Below, in pieces: positions 8,798 through 14,688 of a stretch of 34,990 bases of DNA; within the stretch, counting starts at the first letter, position 1, and every line of letters starts with the position of its first letter. The stretch comes from Spartobacteria bacterium UBA5019. Lineage in GTDB: Bacteria; Verrucomicrobiota; Verrucomicrobiia; Chthoniobacterales; Terrimicrobiaceae. A program made the position numbers and the translations under genes. The stretch is taken from the NCBI GenBank assembly GCA_002396485.1, contig DGXZ01000043.1:1-34990 (forward strand), given 5' to 3'. Under the pieces are notes generated by a model. The model made no database searches. It worked only from the letters and a program-made list of their open reading frames with translations, and had not been told where the DNA came from.

Positions 8798-9580
8798 TTA
8801 GGTGTTGAGATTATATAGAGGGAAAACCATCGCCACTTCAGAGGTATGTGGTGCCTTCCCTTTCGAGAATAGCAGGCGTCCACCTGCTTCGCTAATCAGA
8901 ACCTCAGCAGCAGCCATGGAAAGATCGGAGGAATTATCCCTGGCATAAAAATCATCAATTTCCGCTACAGAAAGAGCCACGCAAGGCAATCGGAATGAAA
9001 TGCCAACGCAATCACCTGACGCAGGGTATTTTTCAAAATTCGCTTCAGAGAAATCCTCTAGGCAAAGAACAGACATCGGAATCTCGATCTTACCCTCGGG
9101 ATAGAGCCCCCTCAGGCAGGTAGCCAAAGTCAGTAATGCAACGCGGAAAGCGTATTCCGAGACGTTGATATAGAGGGCCTTCTCGGGAGAAGTCAGGGTG
9201 ATGCTGGCTGTTTTTGTTTTTGAAAAAACAATACGCAAGAGGTCAATTTGGCTTGCGACAAGCGCTTGGACTTCGTGATAAGTTTGCTCACGCTCTGCAG
9301 CGTTGAGATAAATCTGCGTGATGCGAGCGAGCACTTCTTTGATGCGTTCGAAGCCGACTTGGATTTCCTGAACGCTCTCAGCCAGCGGATGAGAAGCGTC
9401 AAGGACTTCCCGAAAGCCTTCAAGATTGAAGTAAATACCTGTTAGTATGTTATTAACCTCATGAATTAGTCCGGGAGCGAGCGTGGCGTTGATTTCATTC
9501 GAAGCGCGGCTTTGCGTTTTCTTCTCCAAGGAATCCGACGCAATCGACCCGGAAATGTTTAGATCAAGGAATTCGCTCAT
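8798..9580 (-). CDS. Sensor-less histidine-kinase-like protein, ChpT/Spo0B-like architecture
   Basis: A 260-aa protein with an H-box LIHEVNNILTG (H40) in a DHp-like helical pair (about 30-110), followed by a domain of kinase-ATPase size. There is no sensor domain, membrane segment or receiver. In the C-terminal domain the Asn-containing N-box is missing (YAFRVALLTLATCLRGLYPEG occupies that place) and no glycine boxes are seen, although AAAEVLISEAGGRLLFS recalls the last helix and strand of the fold. A DHp dimer joined to a dead ATPase domain is the layout of the phosphotransferases ChpT and Spo0B; that analogy is inference. The ATG at 9580 overlaps the stop of the upstream lipoprotein gene (ATGA), so the two are probably coupled. 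Confidence 0.7.
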   Translation of the reverse strand: MSEFLDLNISGSIASDSLEKKTQSRASNEINATLAPGLIHEVNNILTGIYFNLEGFREVLDASHPLAESVQEIQVGFERIKEVLARITQIYLNAAEREQTYHEVQALVASQIDLLRIVFSKTKTASITLTSPEKALYINVSEYAFRVALLTLATCLRGLYPEGKIEIPMSVLCLEDFSEANFEKYPASGDCVGISFRLPCVALSVAEIDDFYARDNSSDLSMAAAEVLISEAGGRLLFSKGKAPHTSEVAMVFPLYNLNT

Positions 9581-10329
9581 TGCTGTAAAGGCGCGGCAAC
9601 CAAAGCTGGAGCAAGACTCGAAAAAGCCTCGTGGGCCACGAAGGCGGCATAAAGGCGGGGGCTTTGAAGGATGATTTGGTTCCCGCTTGCCTGCTCACGC
9701 TGCCTGCCCTTGGGAATCTTGTTGCTGATATATCGCATTTGCAGTCCGGAGTCTGAAAATTGGGTAGCCATTTCGGAAACATCCGGTTCCGCTGAATCAA
9801 GAATACCATCAGCCATCCAGAGGATGTCCATCGTCTTCACATCCACAATCTTCGACCTCACTCCAATCGCGAGCGGACGGTAGGGACGGAAGAGCGTAAA
9901 ATCTGTGAACAGAACAGCATCAGCCCCGTATTTCTGGCGCAGCATGGCGATAACAGATGATGGGATAATCTCAGAAGAGGAAACCGCCTCGCGGTTGATG
10001 AGGGATGCCATGTCGGTGCGGCTGACCTGAACGATCTCGTATTTTATGACCTTCGACAACTCCGCACGAAAAATGCCGTCCATGTCACGCTGGGTCTGGT
10101 CGATCGGGCGCGTAGAATAAATGGGAAGGACTGCAAGTCGGCGCATTCCCGCAGGCCAGCGAATTCCGGAGTTCGCAGTGAGGTCCTGCGGTGGAAGCGA
10201 CATCGTCGGATCAGAAATCTGCTGAATGCGACCGGAGCGATTGGGTTTATCATTGACGGCACGCGAGCTGGATTGCGTGCAGGCCAAGAGAGAAAAAGCA
10301 GCCAAAAGACAAAGAATTCGAAATGTCAT
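9577..10329 (-). CDS. Lipoprotein, LpoB/CsgG/FlgO-like fold (putative)
   Basis: A 250-aa exported lipoprotein: MTFR, a hydrophobic stretch, then lipobox LLAC with C17. Residue +2 after Cys is Thr, not Asp, compatible with outer-membrane sorting. The body (about 60-185) reads RRLAVLPIYSTRP, a helix with DGIFRAELSKV, then YEIVQVSRTDM, a GADAVLF strand and VKTMDILWMADG. This is the strand/helix order of the LpoB/CsgG/FlgO/FlgT-type domain, in which lipoproteins bind peptidoglycan enzymes or form outer-membrane rings. I cannot assign a subfamily by eye. It is the first gene of an operon with the kinase-like and receiver genes and has a predicted sigma-54 promoter directly upstream, which suggests a flagellum-related role (inference). 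Confidence 0.6.
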   Translation of the reverse strand: MTFRILCLLAAFSLLACTQSSSRAVNDKPNRSGRIQQISDPTMSLPPQDLTANSGIRWPAGMRRLAVLPIYSTRPIDQTQRDMDGIFRAELSKVIKYEIVQVSRTDMASLINREAVSSSEIIPSSVIAMLRQKYGADAVLFTDFTLFRPYRPLAIGVRSKIVDVKTMDILWMADGILDSAEPDVSEMATQFSDSGLQMRYISNKIPKGRQREQASGNQIILQSPRLYAAFVAHEAFSSLAPALVAAPLQQ

Positions 10330-10341
10330 GGTCTAATGCGC

Positions 10342-10357
10342 AGCAATTTTCATGCCT
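10342..10357 (-). promoter_or_regulatory. Sigma-54 (-24/-12) promoter candidate for the lipoprotein/kinase-like/receiver operon
   Basis: Read on the - strand the site is AGGCATGAAAATTGCT: GG at 10356-10355, ten bases, GC at 10344-10343. It matches the TGGCACG-N4-TTGCW consensus except at the first base and one other. The predicted start point is near 10331, two bases before the ATG at 10329, so the mRNA would be leaderless or the true start codon differs. Confidence 0.5.
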
Positions 10358-10436
10358 TACACAAAAGCATACGAACCCGCTCCATGCGTTGGCGGCTGAA
10401 CGCAGCAAGGAAATTCGGGCTTGTAGCTTGCCGATG

Positions 10437-10448
10437 AGAGATTTCTCT
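10437..10448. promoter_or_regulatory. Small inverted repeat between divergent sigma-54 promoters
   Basis: AGAGA-TT-TCTCT, a short perfect dyad about 35 bases upstream of the + strand promoter and about 80 bases upstream of the - strand one. It could be an activator (enhancer-binding protein) site, but five-base arms are weak evidence and I see no copy near the other sigma-54 sites. Confidence 0.15.
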
Positions 10449-10482
10449 ATAGTTTTTTAGCTACATCGATCAGGTCTCCGTA

Positions 10483-10498
10483 TGGCACGGGAGTTGCT
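10483..10498 (+). promoter_or_regulatory. Sigma-54 (-24/-12) promoter, perfect consensus
   Basis: TGGCACGGGAGTTGCT agrees with TGGCACG-N4-TTGCW at every specified base, with GG at 10484-10485, ten bases, and GC at 10496-10497. The start point is predicted near 10509, eight bases before the ATG of the lipoprotein gene at 10517. Transcription from it would need a sigma-54 activator, not encoded in this window. Confidence 0.8.
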
Positions 10499-10516
10499 GA
10501 ACACATTGCACTTCGT

Positions 10517-11014
10517 ATGTGCCCCATCAAATCAACCAACCAAAAATCCGTGTTTTCTGCCATATTACATCGTGGTCTTTATCTAGCGATGTTGGCAGTG
10601 GTCTGCAGCGCGGCATCTTTGAGCTTGAGTTCCTGCTCCTCGTCTCCAAAGAAGAAAATAAGTACTCAGGCCACAGCTATGCCGCAGAAGCTGCCCAAAC
10701 CCGCCCCGATGCGTGTTGCCCAAGATAGCAACTCACGCCGCAAGCCTCCGTTTCTTCCAAAAACCATAGTGAACATCCCCGAGAAGGACGACGTGCCCGC
10801 CATGGCGAGCATCTCCGATTCCACGAGCGACTCTAAGGTCGTTGACAGCACGACGCCGAAGTTCATCAACAACGAACAGACGCAGGATTTCTTCCAAGGC
10901 GCAGGAGATGGCCCAGCAGGCGAAAGCGTTCTTGGCTCGTTTTTTGACACCGTTTTTCGGCCCGCAAACGCGGCCAACCAACCCGTAAGTAGCACCTCTT
11001 ACAAAGTCGAATAA
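10517..11014 (+). CDS. Lipoprotein of unknown function, Pro/Ser-rich
   Basis: A 165-aa protein with a hydrophobic export signal (about 18-38) and a lipobox LSSC with C40, followed by SSSPKKK. The rest is low-complexity, rich in Ser, Pro, Lys and Asp, with no domain I recognise; near the C-terminus there is a short conserved-looking stretch, FINNEQTQDFFQGAGDGP. It is probably anchored in the outer membrane (Ser at +2). The gene starts 19 bases after a perfect sigma-54 -12 element and ends two bases before the TPR gene, so the pair is a two-gene transcription unit. Its function is unknown; the context suggests a periplasmic or outer-membrane part of, or accessory to, the flagellar motor (inference). 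Confidence 0.65.
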   Translation: MCPIKSTNQKSVFSAILHRGLYLAMLAVVCSAASLSLSSCSSSPKKKISTQATAMPQKLPKPAPMRVAQDSNSRRKPPFLPKTIVNIPEKDDVPAMASISDSTSDSKVVDSTTPKFINNEQTQDFFQGAGDGPAGESVLGSFFDTVFRPANAANQPVSSTSYKVE

Positions 11015-11016
11015 CC

Positions 11017-12483
11017 ATGCGTAGCATCACCGGACTTTCCGCCCTCTTCCTGACAGCCGCAGCCCATGCAGAAATTGCCGCACCGCCACCCATCACGCCC
11101 GATGCCGCACCGCAGAGTGCAACGGCACCGGCCTTGGTGGAAAGCCACGCCGCACCACCTCTGCAGAATACTCTCACGCCAACCTCAAGCCCATCCAGCA
11201 TGGCTGTGCCGATCGAATTTGATGCACTGGAGGTCGAGCTTGAGGAAAATCCATCCTACGCACCGAGCCTCTTGGCCAGCGGAGCCAGCGTCGAGGCGCT
11301 CGAAAAAGAAATGGATCAGGCCATCGAGAGTGGCGACCCCGCGCAGGCGGAAAAATTATTCAACCAAATCCTCCGCCTTGCTGCTCCTGAAAAACAAAAA
11401 CGCAACGCCCTGTTGCACATGGGCCGTAATTTGGAAGAGAAACAAAAACAACCCGCCAAGGCTGCTGTTGTTTATGAGCAGTTCGTCAACCTATTTCCCA
11501 GCGATCCGGAGATCCCCGATATGCTTCTGCGCCTCGGTCGGATTTACCGCGAAAACGGTGCCTACTCCAGTTCCCTGAATAAATTCTACAGCGTTCTGTA
11601 TTCAGCTCTCCAAGTCAAAACCGGCGAGGAATACACCGACTCCTCCCTCAGGGCAAAAATGGAGATCGCACATACGCACTTTGCCGCCGGCGACTACAAA
11701 GCCGCCGCCGAACTCTACTCGCGACTCAAGCTCGTTAAAATGACACAAGCCGAGGCCAGCGAAGTCGCCTTCCGCTCCGCCTACATCTCCTATCTCTCCG
11801 GCCAATACACAAACTCCCTCACAGGAGCCGAAGGCTTCCTTGCCACCTACCCCGCGAGCCCACTCGCACCCGAGGCCCAGTATCTACGCGTGCAGTCCCT
11901 CCGCTCCCTTGGCCGAAAAGAGGAGGCCATGAAGGAAACGATCAAGCTCCTGCAAGCCGGCCGCGAATACGGGAAGAAAAAACCCGCCGTCTGGGCCTAC
12001 TGGCAGCGCAAAACAGGTAACGATATCGCCAACGAACTCTACGAAACCGGCGACACACTCGGCGCCCTCTCCGTCTATCAAAAGCTTGCTGAACTCAACG
12101 ACGCACCGAACTGGCGCGGCCCCACGGTCTACCAGATCGGCCTCTGCTTCGAACGACTCCGCCACCACGCCCGCGCCCGCGAAGCCTACCGATATATCAT
12201 CGACAAAATCCCGGCAAATGCCCCTGCCGCCGAAGGCGATGCAATGGTCGGCATGAACCTCTCCACCCTCCGCGACATGGCCCAATGGCGCCTCGACAAC
12301 CTCGACTGGCTCGAAAAGACAGAGAAAGACCTCTACCCCCTCCTCGACAAGGAAACTCCAGCCAGCGACCTTCAACCCGCCTTCCTGAGAACCGAAAAAC
12401 CAGTCGGCACACCTCCCTCCCCTTCTCAATCCACCCAGCAGGCCGCCAACCAAATCGCCCCGCCCGGCGCAATGGCGCGGTGA
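11017..12483 (+). CDS. Periplasmic TPR-repeat protein
   Basis: A 488-aa protein with a short signal peptide (MRSITGLSALFLTAAAHA, cleavage likely after AHA), an Ala/Pro-rich linker (about 20-85), then TPR-like helical repeats from about 90 to 420. Examples are GDPAQAEKLFNQILRL, KAAVVYEQFVNLFPSDPEI, AAGDYKAAAELYSRL, SGQYTNSLTGAEGFLATYP and HHARAREAYRYIIDKIPANA. The spacing resembles BamD/CpoB-type TPR proteins of the envelope. The C-terminal 50 residues are Pro/Gln-rich and probably disordered. TPR proteins such as PflA act as periplasmic motor scaffolds in other bacteria; that parallel is inference from gene position. It is co-transcribed with the upstream lipoprotein gene. Confidence 0.75.
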   Translation: MRSITGLSALFLTAAAHAEIAAPPPITPDAAPQSATAPALVESHAAPPLQNTLTPTSSPSSMAVPIEFDALEVELEENPSYAPSLLASGASVEALEKEMDQAIESGDPAQAEKLFNQILRLAAPEKQKRNALLHMGRNLEEKQKQPAKAAVVYEQFVNLFPSDPEIPDMLLRLGRIYRENGAYSSSLNKFYSVLYSALQVKTGEEYTDSSLRAKMEIAHTHFAAGDYKAAAELYSRLKLVKMTQAEASEVAFRSAYISYLSGQYTNSLTGAEGFLATYPASPLAPEAQYLRVQSLRSLGRKEEAMKETIKLLQAGREYGKKKPAVWAYWQRKTGNDIANELYETGDTLGALSVYQKLAELNDAPNWRGPTVYQIGLCFERLRHHARAREAYRYIIDKIPANAPAAEGDAMVGMNLSTLRDMAQWRLDNLDWLEKTEKDLYPLLDKETPASDLQPAFLRTEKPVGTPPSPSQSTQQAANQIAPPGAMAR

Positions 12484-12541
12484 GTTTTTGCATAAGCCTC
12501 AACGGCATGGCTTAAAGATTGGCAATGCAAATCTCCTGCTG

Positions 12542-12557
12542 CGGCACAGTAGCTGCT
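12542..12557 (+). promoter_or_regulatory. Sigma-54 (-24/-12) promoter candidate for the 169-aa unknown gene
   Basis: CGGCACAGTAGCTGCT: GG at 12543-12544, ten bases, GC at 12555-12556. It differs from consensus at three of the specified bases, none in the GG or GC pairs. The ATG at 12576 lies 19 bases after the -12 GC, the same distance as for the lipoprotein gene at 10517. Confidence 0.6.
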
Positions 12558-12575
12558 AAGTAATCAAACAACATT

Positions 12576-13085
12576 ATGAATCCTCTCCTCGCCATCACAG
12601 CCGCAAAATTGGGCAGCAATATTTTGGGCAGCATCGCCGGTAACTCAGTCGAGAAGGCTCCGAGTGCAACGGAAATGAAGAAAGCCGCGTTTGCACAGGT
12701 TCTCGCCCAAGCCACGAACACTCCAGAATACAAGAACATGCAGCACCTCAGCGCCGAGGGGATTGGCAGCCGCTCGGATGTCGAAATGACACTCCAACAA
12801 ATGTCGCAGAAGATTCTTCAATCCCCCGAAATTGCCAAGGCGCTGGAGGGAAGTTCAGAGCCGTTCGATCTGAAATTCCTTCCTGATGGAAATGTGGCCC
12901 TCAAAAAGGCCGATGGAACAGAGAAGATTTTTAAATTAGACGGAAACCTGAAGGAGACCGCTCAAAAAGCCGTTTCGATTATTGAAAGCGCAAAGATCGC
13001 TTATCCTAGCGGGCTGGCCTCATCGAAGGAACCAGGCGGCTCAATGCACATTGTGCCAGGCGCCAAGGCCACACTGCAGGCTTAA
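12576..13085 (+). CDS. Hypothetical protein, probable flagellar-regulon member
   Basis: A 169-aa protein I do not recognise. The N-terminus (MNPLLAITAAKLGSNILGSIAG) is mildly hydrophobic and Gly-rich but lacks the charged start of a clear signal peptide. A mostly helical middle with Gln and Met follows (about 30-85), then a strand-like block FDLKFLPDGNVALKKADGTEKIFKLDG (about 95-125) and a helix. No Cys is present. It stands alone between the TPR gene and flgB, with its own predicted sigma-54 promoter. The size and position would suit a secreted rod- or hook-associated protein or an export chaperone, but nothing in the sequence decides this. Confidence 0.65.
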   Translation: MNPLLAITAAKLGSNILGSIAGNSVEKAPSATEMKKAAFAQVLAQATNTPEYKNMQHLSAEGIGSRSDVEMTLQQMSQKILQSPEIAKALEGSSEPFDLKFLPDGNVALKKADGTEKIFKLDGNLKETAQKAVSIIESAKIAYPSGLASSKEPGGSMHIVPGAKATLQA

Positions 13086-13200
13086 CTCCTGATTCTGTAT
13101 TTGCTTCTCGATGCGCGGAAGGTCGTGGATTTTAACACCACGAGAATGGAGGTAGCCTTGCATTGGCCCTTCTCACTCCGGCTTGCCGACTGAGATTCTA

Positions 13201-13225
13201 CTCGCTGATCTGAATCACCAGCGAG
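13201..13225. repeat. Inverted repeat, 7-bp arms
   Basis: CTCGCTG (13201-13207) and CAGCGAG (13219-13225) form a perfect 7-bp stem around 11 bases. It lies about 200 bases upstream of the flgB sigma-54 promoter, a plausible enhancer distance, but could be chance. Confidence 0.25.
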
Positions 13226-13285
13226 ATTCGTTTCTGGCCTGAACGAAGCCCGTTGATCCGGCTCAACCTCTCCCGCAAAACAACT

Positions 13286-13304
13286 CGGCAAGTTTTGCCG
13301 TTTT
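13286..13304 (+). terminator. Possible rho-independent terminator
   Basis: CGGCAA-GTT-TTGCCG, a 6-bp stem, followed directly by TTTT and then A-rich sequence. It lies 200 bases downstream of the 169-aa gene and before the flgB promoter, where a terminator would make sense. The stem is short and the T run is only four bases. Confidence 0.3.
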
Positions 13305-13404
13305 AAAAATCCCACCGTGGCATCTTCTGCCATGCCGATTTTCTCAAGTTGCATCACACCTTGAAAATCATACCCAGAGTCTCTTTTTACGAACCTCTAG
13401 AAGC

Positions 13405-13420
13405 TGGCACAGGTTCTGCT
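13405..13420 (+). promoter_or_regulatory. Sigma-54 (-24/-12) promoter for the flgB operon
   Basis: TGGCACAGGTTCTGCT: GG at 13406-13407, ten bases, GC at 13418-13419; two mismatches to TGGCACG-N4-TTGCW. The predicted start point is near 13431. It would head the long flgB-flhA transcription unit. Confidence 0.7.
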
Positions 13421-13432
13421 AAACCTACAATC

Positions 13433-13822
13433 ATGGAAATGGTGGCCTCTCTCTTCAACAGCGATAATTATACCGCTGTTAAAAAAATGATGGATGTTTC
13501 GGCTCTTCGCCATGCATCAATCGCAAGCAATCTCGCCAATGTTTCGACCCCGGGCTACAAGCGTGTCGATCTGAGCAGATCCTTCGAGGACGAACTCCGC
13601 GCCAGCATCAAATCCCGCAATACCGATGAAATTGCGGAGGCCTCTCCCCGCACAGAAGTCGATACGCTCACCCCGTCAACCCGCGCCGACGGCAACAATG
13701 TGCAAATTGATAGCGAACTCCTTGGCCTGACAAAAAACACGATGAATTTCAATGTGCTCACAGACTTTGCCAGCGGCTCGTTGAAACAACTCCGCCATGC
13801 CATCATGGGCCGCCCAGCCTGA
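13433..13822 (+). CDS. flgB: Flagellar basal-body rod protein FlgB
   Basis: A 129-aa proximal rod protein, normal length for FlgB. The N-terminal rod signature is ALRHASIASNLANVSTPGYK (about 23-42), and the C-terminal helix pair (LTKNTMNFNVLTDFASGSLKQLRHAI) belongs to the coiled D0 region shared by axial proteins. Secreted by the flagellar export gate to form the rod with FlgC. The frame is open upstream to 13349, but residues before MEMVASLF do not fit the family. An ATG at 13439 is an alternative: it lies 19 bases after the sigma-54 -12 GC, as at two other genes here, whereas 13433 would leave a 2-base leader. First gene of the main flagellar operon. Confidence 0.93.
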   Translation: MEMVASLFNSDNYTAVKKMMDVSALRHASIASNLANVSTPGYKRVDLSRSFEDELRASIKSRNTDEIAEASPRTEVDTLTPSTRADGNNVQIDSELLGLTKNTMNFNVLTDFASGSLKQLRHAIMGRPA

Positions 13823-13856
13823 TTTTCCTGAATACTAACCCTCGCCTTAACTTCAT

Positions 13857-14270
13857 ATGATGAATGTCATTTCCGCCAGCAGCATCACAGGCAGCGCTCT
13901 CGACGCCGAAAAAATGCGTGTCGATATCGTTTCGCAGAACATCGCGAACGCAAATACGACGAAAGGGATCGACGGCAAGCCCTATCAGCGCCGCATCGTA
14001 GCATTCGAGTCCCTCCTCGACGCTGCAGCTGGCCCGAATATGCAGGGCGTTCGCGTTTCGGAAATTAAACAAGATGAAACCCCCGGCGAAGTCATTAACA
14101 ATCCGCAACACCCCCATGCGGACAATGACGGCAACGTCACCATGCCGAATGTGAATATTCCTTTTGAAATGGTAGACATGGTCACAGCCACCCGCTCCTA
14201 CGAAGCCAACCTCGCCGTCGTGCGCAACGCTCGCCAGATGGCCACCCAAGCCCTTTCCATTGGCCGCTAA
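13857..14270 (+). CDS. flgC: Flagellar basal-body rod protein FlgC
   Basis: A 137-aa rod protein of usual FlgC length. It shows the N-terminal axial motif MRVDIVSQNIANANTT (about 21-36), the middle YQRRIVAFESLL, the NVNIPFEMVDMVTATRSYEAN block (about 101-121) diagnostic of FlgC, and a C-terminal helix ending QMATQALSIGR. It assembles with FlgB and FliE into the proximal rod. 34 bases after flgB, 19 before fliE. No Shine-Dalgarno sequence is seen before the ATG. Confidence 0.95.
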   Translation: MMNVISASSITGSALDAEKMRVDIVSQNIANANTTKGIDGKPYQRRIVAFESLLDAAAGPNMQGVRVSEIKQDETPGEVINNPQHPHADNDGNVTMPNVNIPFEMVDMVTATRSYEANLAVVRNARQMATQALSIGR

Positions 14271-14289
14271 AATTTAGAAAACCTTAATT

Positions 14290-14649
14290 ATGAATATTTC
14301 AGCAATCTCCTCCAACATTCCTAACATGACAGCACCGCTCACCATGCGGAATTTCCAGCCCGACATCGAGCGTGCCAACTCACTGAAGGAATCTGGTTTG
14401 TCCGCAGGCGGAACACAATTGAGTGGACCGGATCCATTCGGCTCCATGATGAAAAAATTTGTTACTGATGTGGATGACAAAATGAAAACATCCGCCACTG
14501 AGAAAAACAAAGTCCTCACAGGCGAATCCACGAATCTTCACCAAGCCATGATCGCCGGCCAAGAATCCAGTGTTGCCTTTACGCTCATGGTCGAGCTTCG
14601 CAACAAGCTCGTGGAGAGCTATCAGGAACTCATGCGCGCCCAAGTCTGA
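14290..14649 (+). CDS. fliE: Flagellar hook-basal body complex protein FliE
   Basis: A 119-aa protein, normal for FliE. The C-terminal half carries the family features: FGSMMKKFVTDVDDKMKTS, STNLHQAMIAGQESSVAFTLMVELRNKLVESYQELMRAQV. FliE joins the MS ring to the proximal rod and is among the first export substrates. It lies between flgC and fliF in the conserved flgBC-fliEFGHIJ order. Confidence 0.93.
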   Translation: MNISAISSNIPNMTAPLTMRNFQPDIERANSLKESGLSAGGTQLSGPDPFGSMMKKFVTDVDDKMKTSATEKNKVLTGESTNLHQAMIAGQESSVAFTLMVELRNKLVESYQELMRAQV

Positions 14650-14688
14650 GCAACTTGACACTAAAACAATACTCGTTGTCTCGATAAG

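Larger units (their letters stand above)
13086..13432. other. 347-base intergenic region before flgB
   Basis: I see no credible gene here. It holds a 7-bp stem with an 11-base loop at 13201-13225, a terminator-like hairpin at 13286-13304 and a sigma-54 promoter at 13405-13420. A 91-codon frame on the - strand (13082-13357) covers much of it but has no recognisable protein features. The length is unusual for this otherwise tightly packed locus, so it may also carry activator sites or a small RNA. Confidence 0.4.

Noticed and set aside
13082..13357. 91-codon - strand frame before flgB
   Set aside because: Overlaps the end of the 169-aa gene, has no protein features I recognise, is rich in Arg and Ser, and contains the likely regulatory hairpins.
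13349..13432. N-terminal extension of flgB
   Set aside because: The residues do not fit FlgB and the extension would include the sigma-54 promoter.
14662..14688. Sigma-28-like promoter (TAAA, 14 bases, CTCGATAA) before fliF
   Set aside because: The -10-like box ends one base before the fliF ATG, so a transcript from it would miss the start codon; spacing is also one base short.
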